A stretch of DNA of 64,000 bases from positions 1-64,000 of the forward strand of contig JANPIX010000022.1 in NCBI GenBank assembly GCA_031425195.1, given 5' to 3'. Both the position numbers and the translations under genes were made by a program. Of this stretch, positions 17,042 to 24,472 are shown in pieces (within the stretch, counting starts at the first letter, position 1; each line of letters opens with the position of its first letter). Below the pieces are notes generated by a model. That model worked only from the letters and a program-made list of their open reading frames with translations, was not told the DNA's origin and ran no database searches. This stretch comes from JANPIX01 sp031425195 (GTDB lineage Bacteria; Pseudomonadota; Alphaproteobacteria; Rhodobacterales; Rhodobacteraceae).

Positions 17042-17733
17042 CCGCGCGCCGGGATCGTCAGGCCTTTCTGGACGGCGGGCCGTGCGAGAAAGCGTTCAAG
17101 ATAGGCGGGCACGCGTTGCAGATCTGCCCAGCCCGTGATGTCGCCGACTTTGTAGAAATCCCGCGCGCCGCGCAGCCATGGCGCAATCGCGATGTCCGCA
17201 ATGGAGTAGTCGCCCGCGATCCAGTCGTTGTCGCCAAGCGCCTTGTCCAGCACGCCCAGCAAGCGGGCGGTTTCGGCGCGGTACCGTTCCTTGGGGCGGG
17301 GATCGTCGATTTCCTTGCCCGCGAAGGTGTGGAAATAGCCGAGTTGCCCGAACATCGGGCCGATGCCGCCCATCTGGAACATGAGCCATTGGAGAACTTC
17401 ATACCGGTTGGCATCGGGCAGCAGCCGCCCCGCCTTTTCAGCCAGATAGATCAGGATGGCCCCACTTTCAAACAGGGCGAGCGGTTTGCCACCCGGGCCG
17501 TCGGGATCGATGATCGCCGGAATCTTGTTGTTGGGGCTAAGGCTCAGAAATTCGGGGCCGGTCTGATCGTTCGTGGCAAAATCGATCAGATGGGCGTCAT
17601 AGGGAAGGCCAAGTTCTTCGAGCGCGATGGAAACCTTCACGCCGTTCGGTGTCGGCAGGGAATACAGCTGGATCGCGCCTTCGGTGCGTTGGGTCCAGCG
17701 GGCTGCTATGGGAAATGCGGATGTGTCGAGCAT
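17038..17733 (-). CDS. glutathione S-transferase family protein
   Basis: A 231-residue cytosolic GST-fold protein. The N-terminal thioredoxin-like half has LYSLPTPNGVKVSIALEE, with Asn rather than Cys or Ser at the usual catalytic position. NKIPAI with the cis-proline and ALFESGAILIYLAE follow. The C-terminal helical half includes DYSIADIAIAPW. The pattern fits the YfcG/YghU-like group, which have disulfide-bond oxidoreductase activity. AGGAG precedes the ATG at 17733. Confidence 0.88.
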   Translation of the reverse strand: MLDTSAFPIAARWTQRTEGAIQLYSLPTPNGVKVSIALEELGLPYDAHLIDFATNDQTGPEFLSLSPNNKIPAIIDPDGPGGKPLALFESGAILIYLAEKAGRLLPDANRYEVLQWLMFQMGGIGPMFGQLGYFHTFAGKEIDDPRPKERYRAETARLLGVLDKALGDNDWIAGDYSIADIAIAPWLRGARDFYKVGDITGWADLQRVPAYLERFLARPAVQKGLTIPARG

Positions 17734-17878
17734 TTGAGAACTCCTGTGAAGGGGGAAAGCAAAACGCATTTTCCCCGGAACCTTAACGCTTGAAAAATGC
17801 CATCGGATGTTCATTGCTGTGCGCGCATGCAGGGGAAATGCAGGTCAGCAGCCGATAACAACAAAAAGGGACTGGGAT

Positions 17879-18289
17879 ATGATTAGAGAATTCAAGGACT
17901 TCATTGCCAGAGGCAATGTCATGGACCTCGCTGTGGGGATCATCATTGGCGCGGCCTTCACGGCGATCGTCAACAGCCTTGTGGGCGATCTGATCAATCC
18001 GATCATCGGGTTGATTCTGGGTGGGGTCAATTTTTCGGACATGTTCATCGATCTGTCCGGCACTGCCCCCGCCTCGTTTGCGGCGGCCAAGGAAACCGGT
18101 GCCGCCGTGTTTGCCTATGGTGCGTTCGTCACAGCGGTGATCAATTTCGTGATCATCGCCTTTGTGGTGTTCATGCTTGTAAAGGCGGTCAACCGGCTCA
18201 AGGGGCCTGCCCCGGTGAACGTGCCCACCGGGCCTACGGCCGAAGAACTGCTGACCCAGATCCGCGATACGCTCAAGGCGCGGGCCTGA
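17879..18289 (+). CDS. mscL: large-conductance mechanosensitive channel
   Basis: Pentameric inner-membrane channel that opens under membrane tension and protects against hypo-osmotic shock. It is 136 residues. The N-terminal MIREFKDFIARGNVMDLAVG precedes TM1 (IIIGAAFTAIVNSLVGDLI). TM2 is around AVINFVIIAFVVFMLVKAVN, and the C-terminal helix includes EELLTQIRDTL. GGGACTGGG lies before the ATG at 17879. A hairpin terminator follows. Confidence 0.96.
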   Translation: MIREFKDFIARGNVMDLAVGIIIGAAFTAIVNSLVGDLINPIIGLILGGVNFSDMFIDLSGTAPASFAAAKETGAAVFAYGAFVTAVINFVIIAFVVFMLVKAVNRLKGPAPVNVPTGPTAEELLTQIRDTLKARA

Positions 18290-18302
18290 TGGTTCAGGGA
18301 TC

Positions 18303-18325
18303 GGCCCCGGTGAAGTGCCGGGGCC
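18303..18325. terminator. bidirectional hairpin between mscL and ald
   Basis: GGCCCCGG-TGAAGTG-CCGGGGCC is a perfect 8-bp GC stem with a 7-base loop. It lies midway between the two convergent stop codons (18289 and 18335). There is no long T run, so efficiency is uncertain. Confidence 0.6.
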
Positions 18326-18334
18326 GGTTCCGCC

Positions 18335-19453
18335 TTACATCGTCAGGGCCGACTGTGCGCTGATGACTGGCAGGCCGAGGGCGGTGCCGACGGCGGCATA
18401 GGTCAGATGGCCCGCATGGGTGTTCAACCCTGCAAGCAGGTGTCGGTCATCGGCGCAGGCCTGTTTCCAACCCTTGTTTGCCAGTGCGAGCAGAAAGGGC
18501 ATCGTCGCATTGCCAAGCGCCTGTGTCGACGTGCGCGCCACGGCACCCGGCATGTTCGCCACGCAGTAGTGCAGGATGCCGTTGACGTCATAAATCGGGT
18601 CCTGATGCGTGGTGGCATGGCTGGTTTCGAAGCAGCCACCCTGATCGATCGCCACATCCACCAAGGCAGCCCCCGGTTTCAATTCCGACAGTTGCGCCCG
18701 GCTGATGAGTTTGGGGGCTGCGGCCCCCGGAACCAGCACGGCACCGATGATCATGTCGGCCTGCCGGGCGAGTTCGATGGTATTGCCGGCGCTGGCATAG
18801 CCGTTCTTGAACTGGCCGCCGAACACGTCATCAAGATAGCGCAGGCGCGGGATTGACCGGTCAAGGACGGTGACATCCGCCCCCATGCCCGCGGCGATCT
18901 TGGCGGCATGGGTGCCGACGACGCCGCCGCCGATCACCAGAACGCGGGCCGGGGCCACACCGGGCACACCGCCCAGCAGGACGCCGCGCCCGCCGTTGGC
19001 CTTTTGCAGCGTCCATGCGCCGACCTGTGGGGCAAGCCGCCCGGCCACTTCGGACATCGGGGCGAGCAGCGGCAGGCCGCCGCGATCATCGGTCACAGTT
19101 TCATAGGCAATCGCCGTGACGCCGGATTTCAAGAGATCATGCGTCTGATCCGGGTCGGGGGCGAGATGCAGGTAGGTGAACAGCACCTGACCTTCGCGCA
19201 GCATGGCGCGTTCGGCGGGCTGGGGTTCCTTGACCTTAACGATCATGTCGGACTGCGCGAACACCTGCGCCGCCGTGTCAACGATCTGGCCGCCAGCCGC
19301 CTGATAATCGGCATCAGGAAAGCCGGAGCCTGTGCCCGCGTTTGTTTCGACCATGACGGTATGGCCATGGGCCACCGCCTCGCGCACGGCGTTTGGCGTC
19401 ATTCCGACGCGGTATTCCTGCGGCTTGATTTCCTTGGGGCAACCGATTTTCAT
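18335..19453 (-). CDS. ald: alanine dehydrogenase
   Basis: NAD-dependent oxidative deamination of L-alanine to pyruvate and ammonia, and the reverse. It is 372 residues. The conserved catalytic Lys75 (VKVKEP) and His96 (LFTYLHLAPD) are present, and the NAD loop is VIGGGVVGTHAAK. The frame extends 55 codons upstream, but the ATG at 19453 with AGGAA in front gives the family start MKIGCPKEIKPQEYRVG. It diverges from an Lrp-family gene, the usual partner regulator. Confidence 0.96.
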   Translation of the reverse strand: MKIGCPKEIKPQEYRVGMTPNAVREAVAHGHTVMVETNAGTGSGFPDADYQAAGGQIVDTAAQVFAQSDMIVKVKEPQPAERAMLREGQVLFTYLHLAPDPDQTHDLLKSGVTAIAYETVTDDRGGLPLLAPMSEVAGRLAPQVGAWTLQKANGGRGVLLGGVPGVAPARVLVIGGGVVGTHAAKIAAGMGADVTVLDRSIPRLRYLDDVFGGQFKNGYASAGNTIELARQADMIIGAVLVPGAAAPKLISRAQLSELKPGAALVDVAIDQGGCFETSHATTHQDPIYDVNGILHYCVANMPGAVARTSTQALGNATMPFLLALANKGWKQACADDRHLLAGLNTHAGHLTYAAVGTALGLPVISAQSALTM

Positions 19454-19521
19454 GCTGTTCCTGACCGGGTTTGGGCGTTGAGCGATGATTACAGCTTGCG
19501 CCGGTCGGGCTGCAAAAGCTT

Positions 19522-19533
19522 TGCCAAGTGGCA
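19522..19533. promoter_or_regulatory. inverted repeat in the ald/lrp divergent region
   Basis: TGCCA-AG-TGGCA lies in the 146-base region between ald and the Lrp-family gene. It is a candidate operator for the regulator. Evidence is symmetry and position only. Confidence 0.3.
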
Positions 19534-19599
19534 GGGGAAAGATGGCCCATGCGCAAGGTTGTTGCGCGGGGTTGCCAAACTGTGCAGATTGCTTCGGCC

Positions 19600-20061
19600 A
19601 TGGCAGACCTTGATGCAACAGACCGCCGTATCCTGACCGCCCTGCAAAGGGACGGGAGAATGACGAACGCGGATCTGTCCGAGATCGTCAACCTGTCACC
19701 GTCGGCCTGCCACCGCCGGGTTCAGCGGTTGGAAGAAGACGGGTTTATCGCGGGGTATGTCGCCCTTCTTGATCCCCGCAGGCTTGGCAAGCCGACGACG
19801 GTTTTCGTCGAGATCACGCTGCAGGGGCAGGCGGACGATCTGCTGGATGCGTTCGAGACTGCAGTGGCGCGGGTGCCGGACATTCTGGAATGTCACCTGA
19901 TGGCGGGCACGGCGGATTATCTGCTGAAGATTCTGGCCGAAGACACCGAAGATTTTGCGCGCATCCACCGCCAGTATCTGTCGCGATTGCCGGGTGTGTC
20001 TAAGATGCAGTCGTCGTTCGCACTGCGCACCGTTGTCAAGACGACTGCCATCACTGTTTAG
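19600..20061 (+). CDS. Lrp/AsnC-family transcriptional regulator
   Basis: A 153-residue feast/famine regulator. The N-terminal helix-turn-helix is in RRILTALQRDGRMTNADLSEIVNLSPSACHRRV-type sequence (about 10-40). A RAM/AsnC effector domain follows with HLMAGTADYLLKI. The ATG at 19600 gives the family N-terminus; the longer frame does not. Divergent from alanine dehydrogenase, so it most likely activates ald in response to alanine, as AldR-type regulators do. That target is inferred from position. Confidence 0.92.
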   Translation: MADLDATDRRILTALQRDGRMTNADLSEIVNLSPSACHRRVQRLEEDGFIAGYVALLDPRRLGKPTTVFVEITLQGQADDLLDAFETAVARVPDILECHLMAGTADYLLKILAEDTEDFARIHRQYLSRLPGVSKMQSSFALRTVVKTTAITV

Positions 20062-20139
20062 GGCCGCATACTGCAGATGGGGTATGCGGGTTCGGGCCGC
20101 TTCGCGCACCATGCCGGCATGGTTTGGCAGGAGAAGTTG

Positions 20140-21786
20140 ATGCCCGTTCCCCCAGCATTTGGCGATGTGTTTGCAGTAGACTTCGATTCAATCGCCACAC
20201 CGTCGGGTGGGCAGGTCGTACAGCTTGCCGATGGCCGGTTTGTTGTGGGCTGGACCGACTATGGTAATGGATCGGTTGATTACAACATCGGTTTCCGCAT
20301 CCTGAATGCGGATGGCAGCCCTTTAACCGGCAGTCGGATCGCGACGGGTGGAATGGGGGGCAGTCAGGAAGGTGTGTCGATCGCCGCACTGGCGGGGGGC
20401 GGCTTTGTTCTTGTCTGGACCAACTATCTGAGCAACACGACCGGGGCGGATGTCAGCTATCGTGTTTATGATGCGGCGGGCAAAGCCATCAGCAAAGCAA
20501 TCACCATTGAAACGGCGGAACCCCAAGCGGCATCGTCCGTGGTTTCAACAGCGTCTGGCGGGTTCATCATCGGGTGGCAGGAATCGCAGACAAACGATGG
20601 TGTCGCCCGCGAGTTTGACAGCAACGGGTTGGCGCTGGGAACTGGTCCGATCAGGATCACCGACGGCGGGGGTTTTGACAGCGGTCCGAAACTGGCGAAT
20701 GACGGCGCGGGATATGTGGCCGCGTGGGCCGACAGCATCACGGGTCAGCCGGCCGGAACGGGGGGGATATTTTCCCGCAGTTTCACGGAATTTCCGACGG
20801 CCGACTACACAGTCGAGGGTGATCTGGTGTCGGACGAGGACCTTTCTGCCTTTGGCAGGATGAGCGATATCGCGGTGAGTCAGGGGCAAACCGGAATCGT
20901 CTGGCTGAACTCGGTCGGGCAGAACACTTTCAATACCATCAAGATCGGGAACAACGCAGCTGCTCTGGTCGGAACGGGAACAGCAGATTTTGTATCGGGT
21001 GCACAGATCGCGGCCCTGCCAGATGGCGGATTTGTGGTCACTTGGACCGAGGTTCTGAACAACAACCCGCGTGTCTATGGCAGGACCTATGACAGTACGG
21101 GTGTTGCGACCAGCGATCCGTTTCAATTAAAGGACGTCAATGCGCGCCAGAACTCATCCGATGTGACGGCAATGCTGGATGGCCGCATCCTTTTCACTTG
21201 GGAAAGCGGTGAGGCCGATGGAAATTACATGCAGGGTCGTTTTTTTGATCCACGCCTCGACCCCATCTTGCTGACTGGGACGAACAAGGCAAACCAGTTT
21301 GTCGGAACCAACTTTGCAAACGGCGACACGATTGCAGGTGTTGGCGGCAATGACACGCTGTGTGGTGCTTCTGGTGCCGATGTGGTGGATGGCGGTTCGG
21401 GTCGCGACAGTCTGTTTGGTGGCAACGGCACCGATTCGATTGAGGGCGGTACGGGACGCGACTATCTGCGGGGCGGGACGGGGGCCGATGCGTTTGTGTT
21501 TACAGCCCAGCCTTCGAAAAACAGCTTTGACCATCTGGCGGACTTTTCGCGAGTGGACATCATTCAATTGGATGACGCGGCGTTTGGCGCCCTTGGGGCC
21601 GCTGTCACGGTGGGTGAACTGCGCTTCGGCATCGCGGCCGAGGACGGAAATGACCGGCTGATCTATGACCGCGCGACGGGCAGGCTTTGGTATGACGCGG
21701 ATGGATCTGCGGCAGGTGCAAAGGTGCTGTTCGCGGTGATCGACACGAATATCCGACTGACGTTCGCGGATTTCGACATGATCTGA
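20140..21786 (+). CDS. RTX (hemolysin-type calcium-binding) repeat protein
   Basis: A 548-residue protein without an N-terminal signal. The first ~390 residues hold repeated units of about 50-60 residues with a GGFVV-x-W-like core (GRFVVGWTD, GGFVLVWTN, GGFIIGWQE, GGFVVTWTE), suggesting a beta-propeller-like fold. Residues about 400-450 hold nonapeptide RTX repeats such as GGNDTLCGA, GGSGRDSLF and GGNGTDSIE. A C-terminal domain follows that would carry the type I secretion signal. GGAG precedes the ATG. No type I exporter genes are in the window. Function of the exported domain is unknown. Confidence 0.88.
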   Translation: MPVPPAFGDVFAVDFDSIATPSGGQVVQLADGRFVVGWTDYGNGSVDYNIGFRILNADGSPLTGSRIATGGMGGSQEGVSIAALAGGGFVLVWTNYLSNTTGADVSYRVYDAAGKAISKAITIETAEPQAASSVVSTASGGFIIGWQESQTNDGVAREFDSNGLALGTGPIRITDGGGFDSGPKLANDGAGYVAAWADSITGQPAGTGGIFSRSFTEFPTADYTVEGDLVSDEDLSAFGRMSDIAVSQGQTGIVWLNSVGQNTFNTIKIGNNAAALVGTGTADFVSGAQIAALPDGGFVVTWTEVLNNNPRVYGRTYDSTGVATSDPFQLKDVNARQNSSDVTAMLDGRILFTWESGEADGNYMQGRFFDPRLDPILLTGTNKANQFVGTNFANGDTIAGVGGNDTLCGASGADVVDGGSGRDSLFGGNGTDSIEGGTGRDYLRGGTGADAFVFTAQPSKNSFDHLADFSRVDIIQLDDAAFGALGAAVTVGELRFGIAAEDGNDRLIYDRATGRLWYDADGSAAGAKVLFAVIDTNIRLTFADFDMI

Positions 21787-21840
21787 CCGCCACGCCGCGC
21801 TGTCATTTGGGTGTTACGTTGCTTCGATACTTCCCGAATC

Positions 21841-22191
21841 ATGGAACAGTCAGATGCAATCCGCGCCTTCGAGGCATTGGGGCAGGCAACCCGTTTGCGC
21901 CTGTTTCGCCATCTTGTGACGGTTGGCCCCGAAGGATTGGCTGCGGGCGACATCGCCGCCTTGCTGGAAACGCGGCCGAACACCCTGTCCAGCCATCTGT
22001 CCATCTTGCTGCAGGCCGGGATGATTCGCGCGGCGCGGCAGGGGCGGACCATCCGCTATTCCGCCGACCCTGCGGGCATTCGTGCGCTGCTGTCGTGGCT
22101 GCTGCAGGATTGCTGTGGCGGTTCCCCCGAAACCTGCGCGCCGGTGATCGCCAAGATTGCCTGCGCCTGCACCGAAAGTGCCGAGCAATGA
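21841..22191 (+). CDS. arsR: ArsR-family arsenic-responsive repressor
   Basis: A 116-residue winged-helix repressor. The DNA-binding helix is in LETRPNTLSSHLSILLQAGMI. The C-terminus carries a cysteine cluster, DCCGGSPETC, similar to the Cys95/Cys96/Cys102 As(III) site of the Acidithiobacillus-type ArsR and unlike the E. coli ELCVCDLC site. It is followed by arsC with a 4-bp ATGA overlap. It would repress this operon until arsenite binds. The ATG at 21841 is chosen over 21811 because it gives the family N-terminus MEQSDAI. Confidence 0.9.
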   Translation: MEQSDAIRAFEALGQATRLRLFRHLVTVGPEGLAAGDIAALLETRPNTLSSHLSILLQAGMIRAARQGRTIRYSADPAGIRALLSWLLQDCCGGSPETCAPVIAKIACACTESAEQ

Positions 22192-22682
22192 CACGACCTT
22201 GGAATGCGCTGTTTCTGTGCACGGGCAATTCTGCCCGTTCGATTCTGGCCGAGGCCATCCTGAGCCGGGAGGGTGAGGGGCGGTTTCACGCCTTTTCGGC
22301 GGGGTCGCGGCCTGCGGGCAAGCCACATCCCCTTGCCCTTGCACTGCTTGCGCGTGAGGGGTTCGACACTGCTTTTGCCCGGTCAAAGAACTGAGATGAA
22401 TTCGCGGCACCGGGCGCGCCGAAGATGGATTTCGTGTTCACAGTCTGCGATTCTGCTGCCGCCGAGGAATGTCCGTTCTGGCCGGGGCAGCCGATGACGG
22501 CGCATTGGGGATTGCCTGATCCTGCCGCCGTTCAGGGGACCGATGCCGAAAAGGCGCTGGCCTTTGCGGAAACGTACCGCATGTTGCGCAACCGCATCCG
22601 GGCCTTTGTGGCGCTGCCGATCGATACGCTGGATCAGCTTACATTGCGCGGGCGTCTTTCGGATATCGGGCAGGACGCATGA
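22188..22682 (+). pseudogene. arsC: arsenate reductase (thioredoxin type), interrupted by in-frame TGA
   Basis: Reads as one continuous low-molecular-weight-phosphatase-like ArsC frame of 164 codons, but codon 69 (22392-22394) is TGA. Before it lies the catalytic loop FLCTGNSARS (Cys11) through FARSKN. After it the same frame continues DEFAAPGAPKMDFVFTVCD, then AEECPFWPGQP and a normal C-terminus. Family members have SKxWDEFA here, so a TGG tryptophan codon became TGA by one base. No frameshift is involved. Translation would yield a 68-residue fragment lacking the shuttle cysteines. It overlaps arsR and the aquaporin gene by 4 bp each. Readthrough or sequencing error cannot be excluded. Confidence 0.9.
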
Positions 22683-23380
22683 ACGCCGCCCGCCGGATTC
22701 TGGCGGCCGAGGCCTTGGGCACGGGGTTGCTGGTTCTGGCGGTGGTCGGGTCAGGCATCATGGGGGCACGGCTGACAGACGACGTGGCGTTGGCGTTGTT
22801 GGCCAATACGGTTGCAACGGGGGCGGCGCTGTTTGTGCTGATCACGGTTCTTGGGCCCGTGTCGGGTGCCCATTTCAACCCGTTCGTCACGCTGTGCCTG
22901 CGGGCGGATACGCGGTGGTCGCATCGTTTCTGTCTGGCGGTGGTGGTGTGCCAGTTTGCCGGGGGGCTGGCGGGAACGGTGCTTGCCCATGCGATGTTCG
23001 CACTGCCGTTGGTACAGGTTTCGGCGGCGGTGCGGACCGGATTGGCGCAGGCGCTGGCAGAGTTTGTTGCCACATTCGGGCTGGTGCTGGTGATATTTGG
23101 TGCCTTGCGCGCGCCATCGGCCAACGTCGCCGGCGTGGTCGCGGCCTATATCATGGCGGCCTATTGGTTCACCGCCTCCACCAGCTTTGCCAACCCCGCC
23201 GTGACCGTGGCGCGGGCGTTCACCGATACGTTTGCAGGCATCCGGCCTGCCGATGTTCCTGCCTTTCTTGTGGGGCAAGCGCTTGGGGCCGGGCTGGGCC
23301 TTGTGGTGGCGAAGGCCTTGTTCCCGTCATCGCGCCGGGCGATGAATGAAAAAACCCCCGGCCTTACGGACGGGGGCTGA
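22679..23380 (+). CDS. MIP-family channel of the ars operon (AqpS-like)
   Basis: A 233-residue aquaglyceroporin with six hydrophobic helices. The first pore motif reads HFNPFVTL, so NPF instead of NPA. The second reads FANPAVTVAR with a normal NPA. In Sinorhizobium meliloti, AqpS replaces ArsB and lets arsenite flow out after ArsC reduction. The order arsR-arsC-channel here supports the same role. Its start overlaps the arsC stop by 4 bp. The last codons lie over a hairpin that works as terminator for rpsU on the other strand. Confidence 0.88.
   Translation: MNAARRILAAEALGTGLLVLAVVGSGIMGARLTDDVALALLANTVATGAALFVLITVLGPVSGAHFNPFVTLCLRADTRWSHRFCLAVVVCQFAGGLAGTVLAHAMFALPLVQVSAAVRTGLAQALAEFVATFGLVLVIFGALRAPSANVAGVVAAYIMAAYWFTASTSFANPAVTVARAFTDTFAGIRPADVPAFLVGQALGAGLGLVVAKALFPSSRRAMNEKTPGLTDGG
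23349..23376 (-). terminator. intrinsic terminator of rpsU
   Basis: Read on the minus strand, CCCCCG-TCCGTAAGGC-CGGGGG is followed by six T residues, a textbook Rho-independent terminator 46 bases past the rpsU stop. It lies inside the 3' end of the convergent aquaporin-like gene, so it also codes for that protein's C-terminus. Confidence 0.8.
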
Positions 23381-23422
23381 TCGAAAGGCCGGTTGCCCGG
23401 CCCAGCATCGCATGTCGAAAGC

Positions 23423-23629
23423 TTACAAACCGCCTTCGCGCTGAAGTTTCTTCCGCGCAAGTTTCCTTGCACGACGAACGGCTTCTGCGGATTCGCGCGC
23501 TTTTTTGACGGAGGGTTTCTCGAAATGTTGCTTGAGCTTCATTTCGCGGAACACCCCTTCGCGCTGCAGCTTTTTCTTCAAGGCCCGAAGGGCTTGTTCG
23601 ACGTTGTTGTCGCGGACGCTGACCTGCAT
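23423..23629 (-). CDS. rpsU: 30S ribosomal protein bS21
   Basis: Small basic protein of 68 residues that binds the 30S platform near the anti-Shine-Dalgarno end of 16S rRNA. MQVSVRDNNVEQALRALKKK and the Arg/Lys-rich C-terminus (RRARKLARKKLQ) are diagnostic. The ribosome site AGGAAG is followed by a small hairpin placed right before the ATG. It has its own terminator and diverges from coq9. Confidence 0.96.
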   Translation of the reverse strand: MQVSVRDNNVEQALRALKKKLQREGVFREMKLKQHFEKPSVKKARESAEAVRRARKLARKKLQREGGL

Positions 23630-23643
23630 GTGGTTTTCACCAC
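23630..23643 (-). promoter_or_regulatory. GAAA-tetraloop hairpin between SD and AUG of rpsU
   Basis: On the rpsU mRNA, GUGGU-GAAA-ACCAC forms a 5-bp stem capped by a GNRA loop. It ends at the base immediately before AUG. The Shine-Dalgarno AGGAAG lies just 5' of the stem, at 23644-23649. The linear distance from SD to AUG is long, but the folded stem brings them together. A translational control element is plausible. Confidence 0.5.
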
Positions 23644-23659
23644 CTTCCTAAGCTAGAGT

Positions 23660-23674
23660 TGCACAAATTGTGCA
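23660..23674. promoter_or_regulatory. 15-bp palindrome in the rpsU/coq9 divergent region
   Basis: TGCACAA-A-TTGTGCA is a perfect inverted repeat located about 30 bases upstream of rpsU and about 70 bases upstream of coq9. It could be an operator, or a hairpin in the rpsU leader. Confidence 0.4.
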
Positions 23675-23746
23675 GGCTGGCGGCCTATAGCAAACGCGCT
23701 ATGTGTTGTCCACCTTGGTGGCCAGCACAGCGGAAAGGGCAATCGA

Positions 23747-24460
23747 ATGATGCAGGAAACGTCGGCGGATACCACGAAAGATGCCTTGCTGGATGCGGCG
23801 CTGGCGCATGTGCCGTTTGACGGCTGGTCACACACGACCCTGAAGGCGGCGATTGCCGACACGGGCACCGCCGATGCGTTGGCGCGGGCGTTGTTCCCGC
23901 GCGGGGCGGTTGATCTGGCGCTTGCCTATCATCAGCGGGGCGACGCGCAGATGATGGAGCGGATGGCCGCGATGGACCTTGCCGCGATGCGGTACAGCGA
24001 GCGGGTGGCTATGGCGGTGCGGATCAGGCTGGAAGTGGCAGGCGACAAGGAACTGGTGCGCCGTGGCAGCACGTTGTTCGCCCTGCCCAATCACGCCGCC
24101 GATGGTGCGCGCGCCATCTGGGGCACGGCGGATGCCATCTGGCGCGCCTTGGGCGACACATCGGTCGATGTGAACTGGTACACGAAACGCGCCACGCTGT
24201 CGGCTGTTTACGGGGCCACGGTTCTGTTCTGGCTGGGCGACGACAGCACGGATCATCAAGCCACCTGGGAATTTCTGGACCGGCGCATCGAAGACGTCAT
24301 GCGGATTGAAAAGTTCAAGGCAAAGTTTCGCGAAAATCCGCTGTCCAAAGGGTTCAGCGCGGGTGCAGGGCGCATTTTCGGCTGGATCAAACCCCCTGCG
24401 ATGCCTGATGATCTGCCGGGAAAGACGGGAATGGGTACGGCCCCAAACCCGTATCGGTAA
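23747..24460 (+). CDS. COQ9 family protein, ubiquinone biosynthesis accessory factor
   Basis: A 237-residue TetR-like helical protein of the COQ9 family, a lipid-binding factor that supports ubiquinone synthesis in mitochondria and alphaproteobacteria. The conserved core DVNWYTKRATLSAVYGATVLFW is present at about 145-166. The C-terminus has RRIEDVMRIEKFKAKF. Two adjacent ATGs start the frame. It is followed 12 bases later by a quinone-oxidoreductase-like gene, consistent with quinone chemistry. Confidence 0.93.
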   Translation: MMQETSADTTKDALLDAALAHVPFDGWSHTTLKAAIADTGTADALARALFPRGAVDLALAYHQRGDAQMMERMAAMDLAAMRYSERVAMAVRIRLEVAGDKELVRRGSTLFALPNHAADGARAIWGTADAIWRALGDTSVDVNWYTKRATLSAVYGATVLFWLGDDSTDHQATWEFLDRRIEDVMRIEKFKAKFRENPLSKGFSAGAGRIFGWIKPPAMPDDLPGKTGMGTAPNPYR

Positions 24461-24472
24461 AAGGCGGTTCTG

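Noticed and set aside
18335..19453. Reading the alanine dehydrogenase gene as the missing lysine-ketoglutarate reductase
   Set aside because: The folds are related, but Lys75, His96 and the overall sequence match true alanine dehydrogenase, and the divergent Lrp-type regulator fits ald.
22188..22682. UGA as a sense codon (tryptophan or selenocysteine)
   Set aside because: TGA ends many intact genes in this window and TGG encodes tryptophan throughout. The family has Trp, not Cys, at this site, and no selenocysteine insertion element is apparent.
22425..22682. A separate 85-residue gene starting at the ATG after the arsC stop
   Set aside because: It is the C-terminal part of arsC in the same frame as the first half, not an independent gene.
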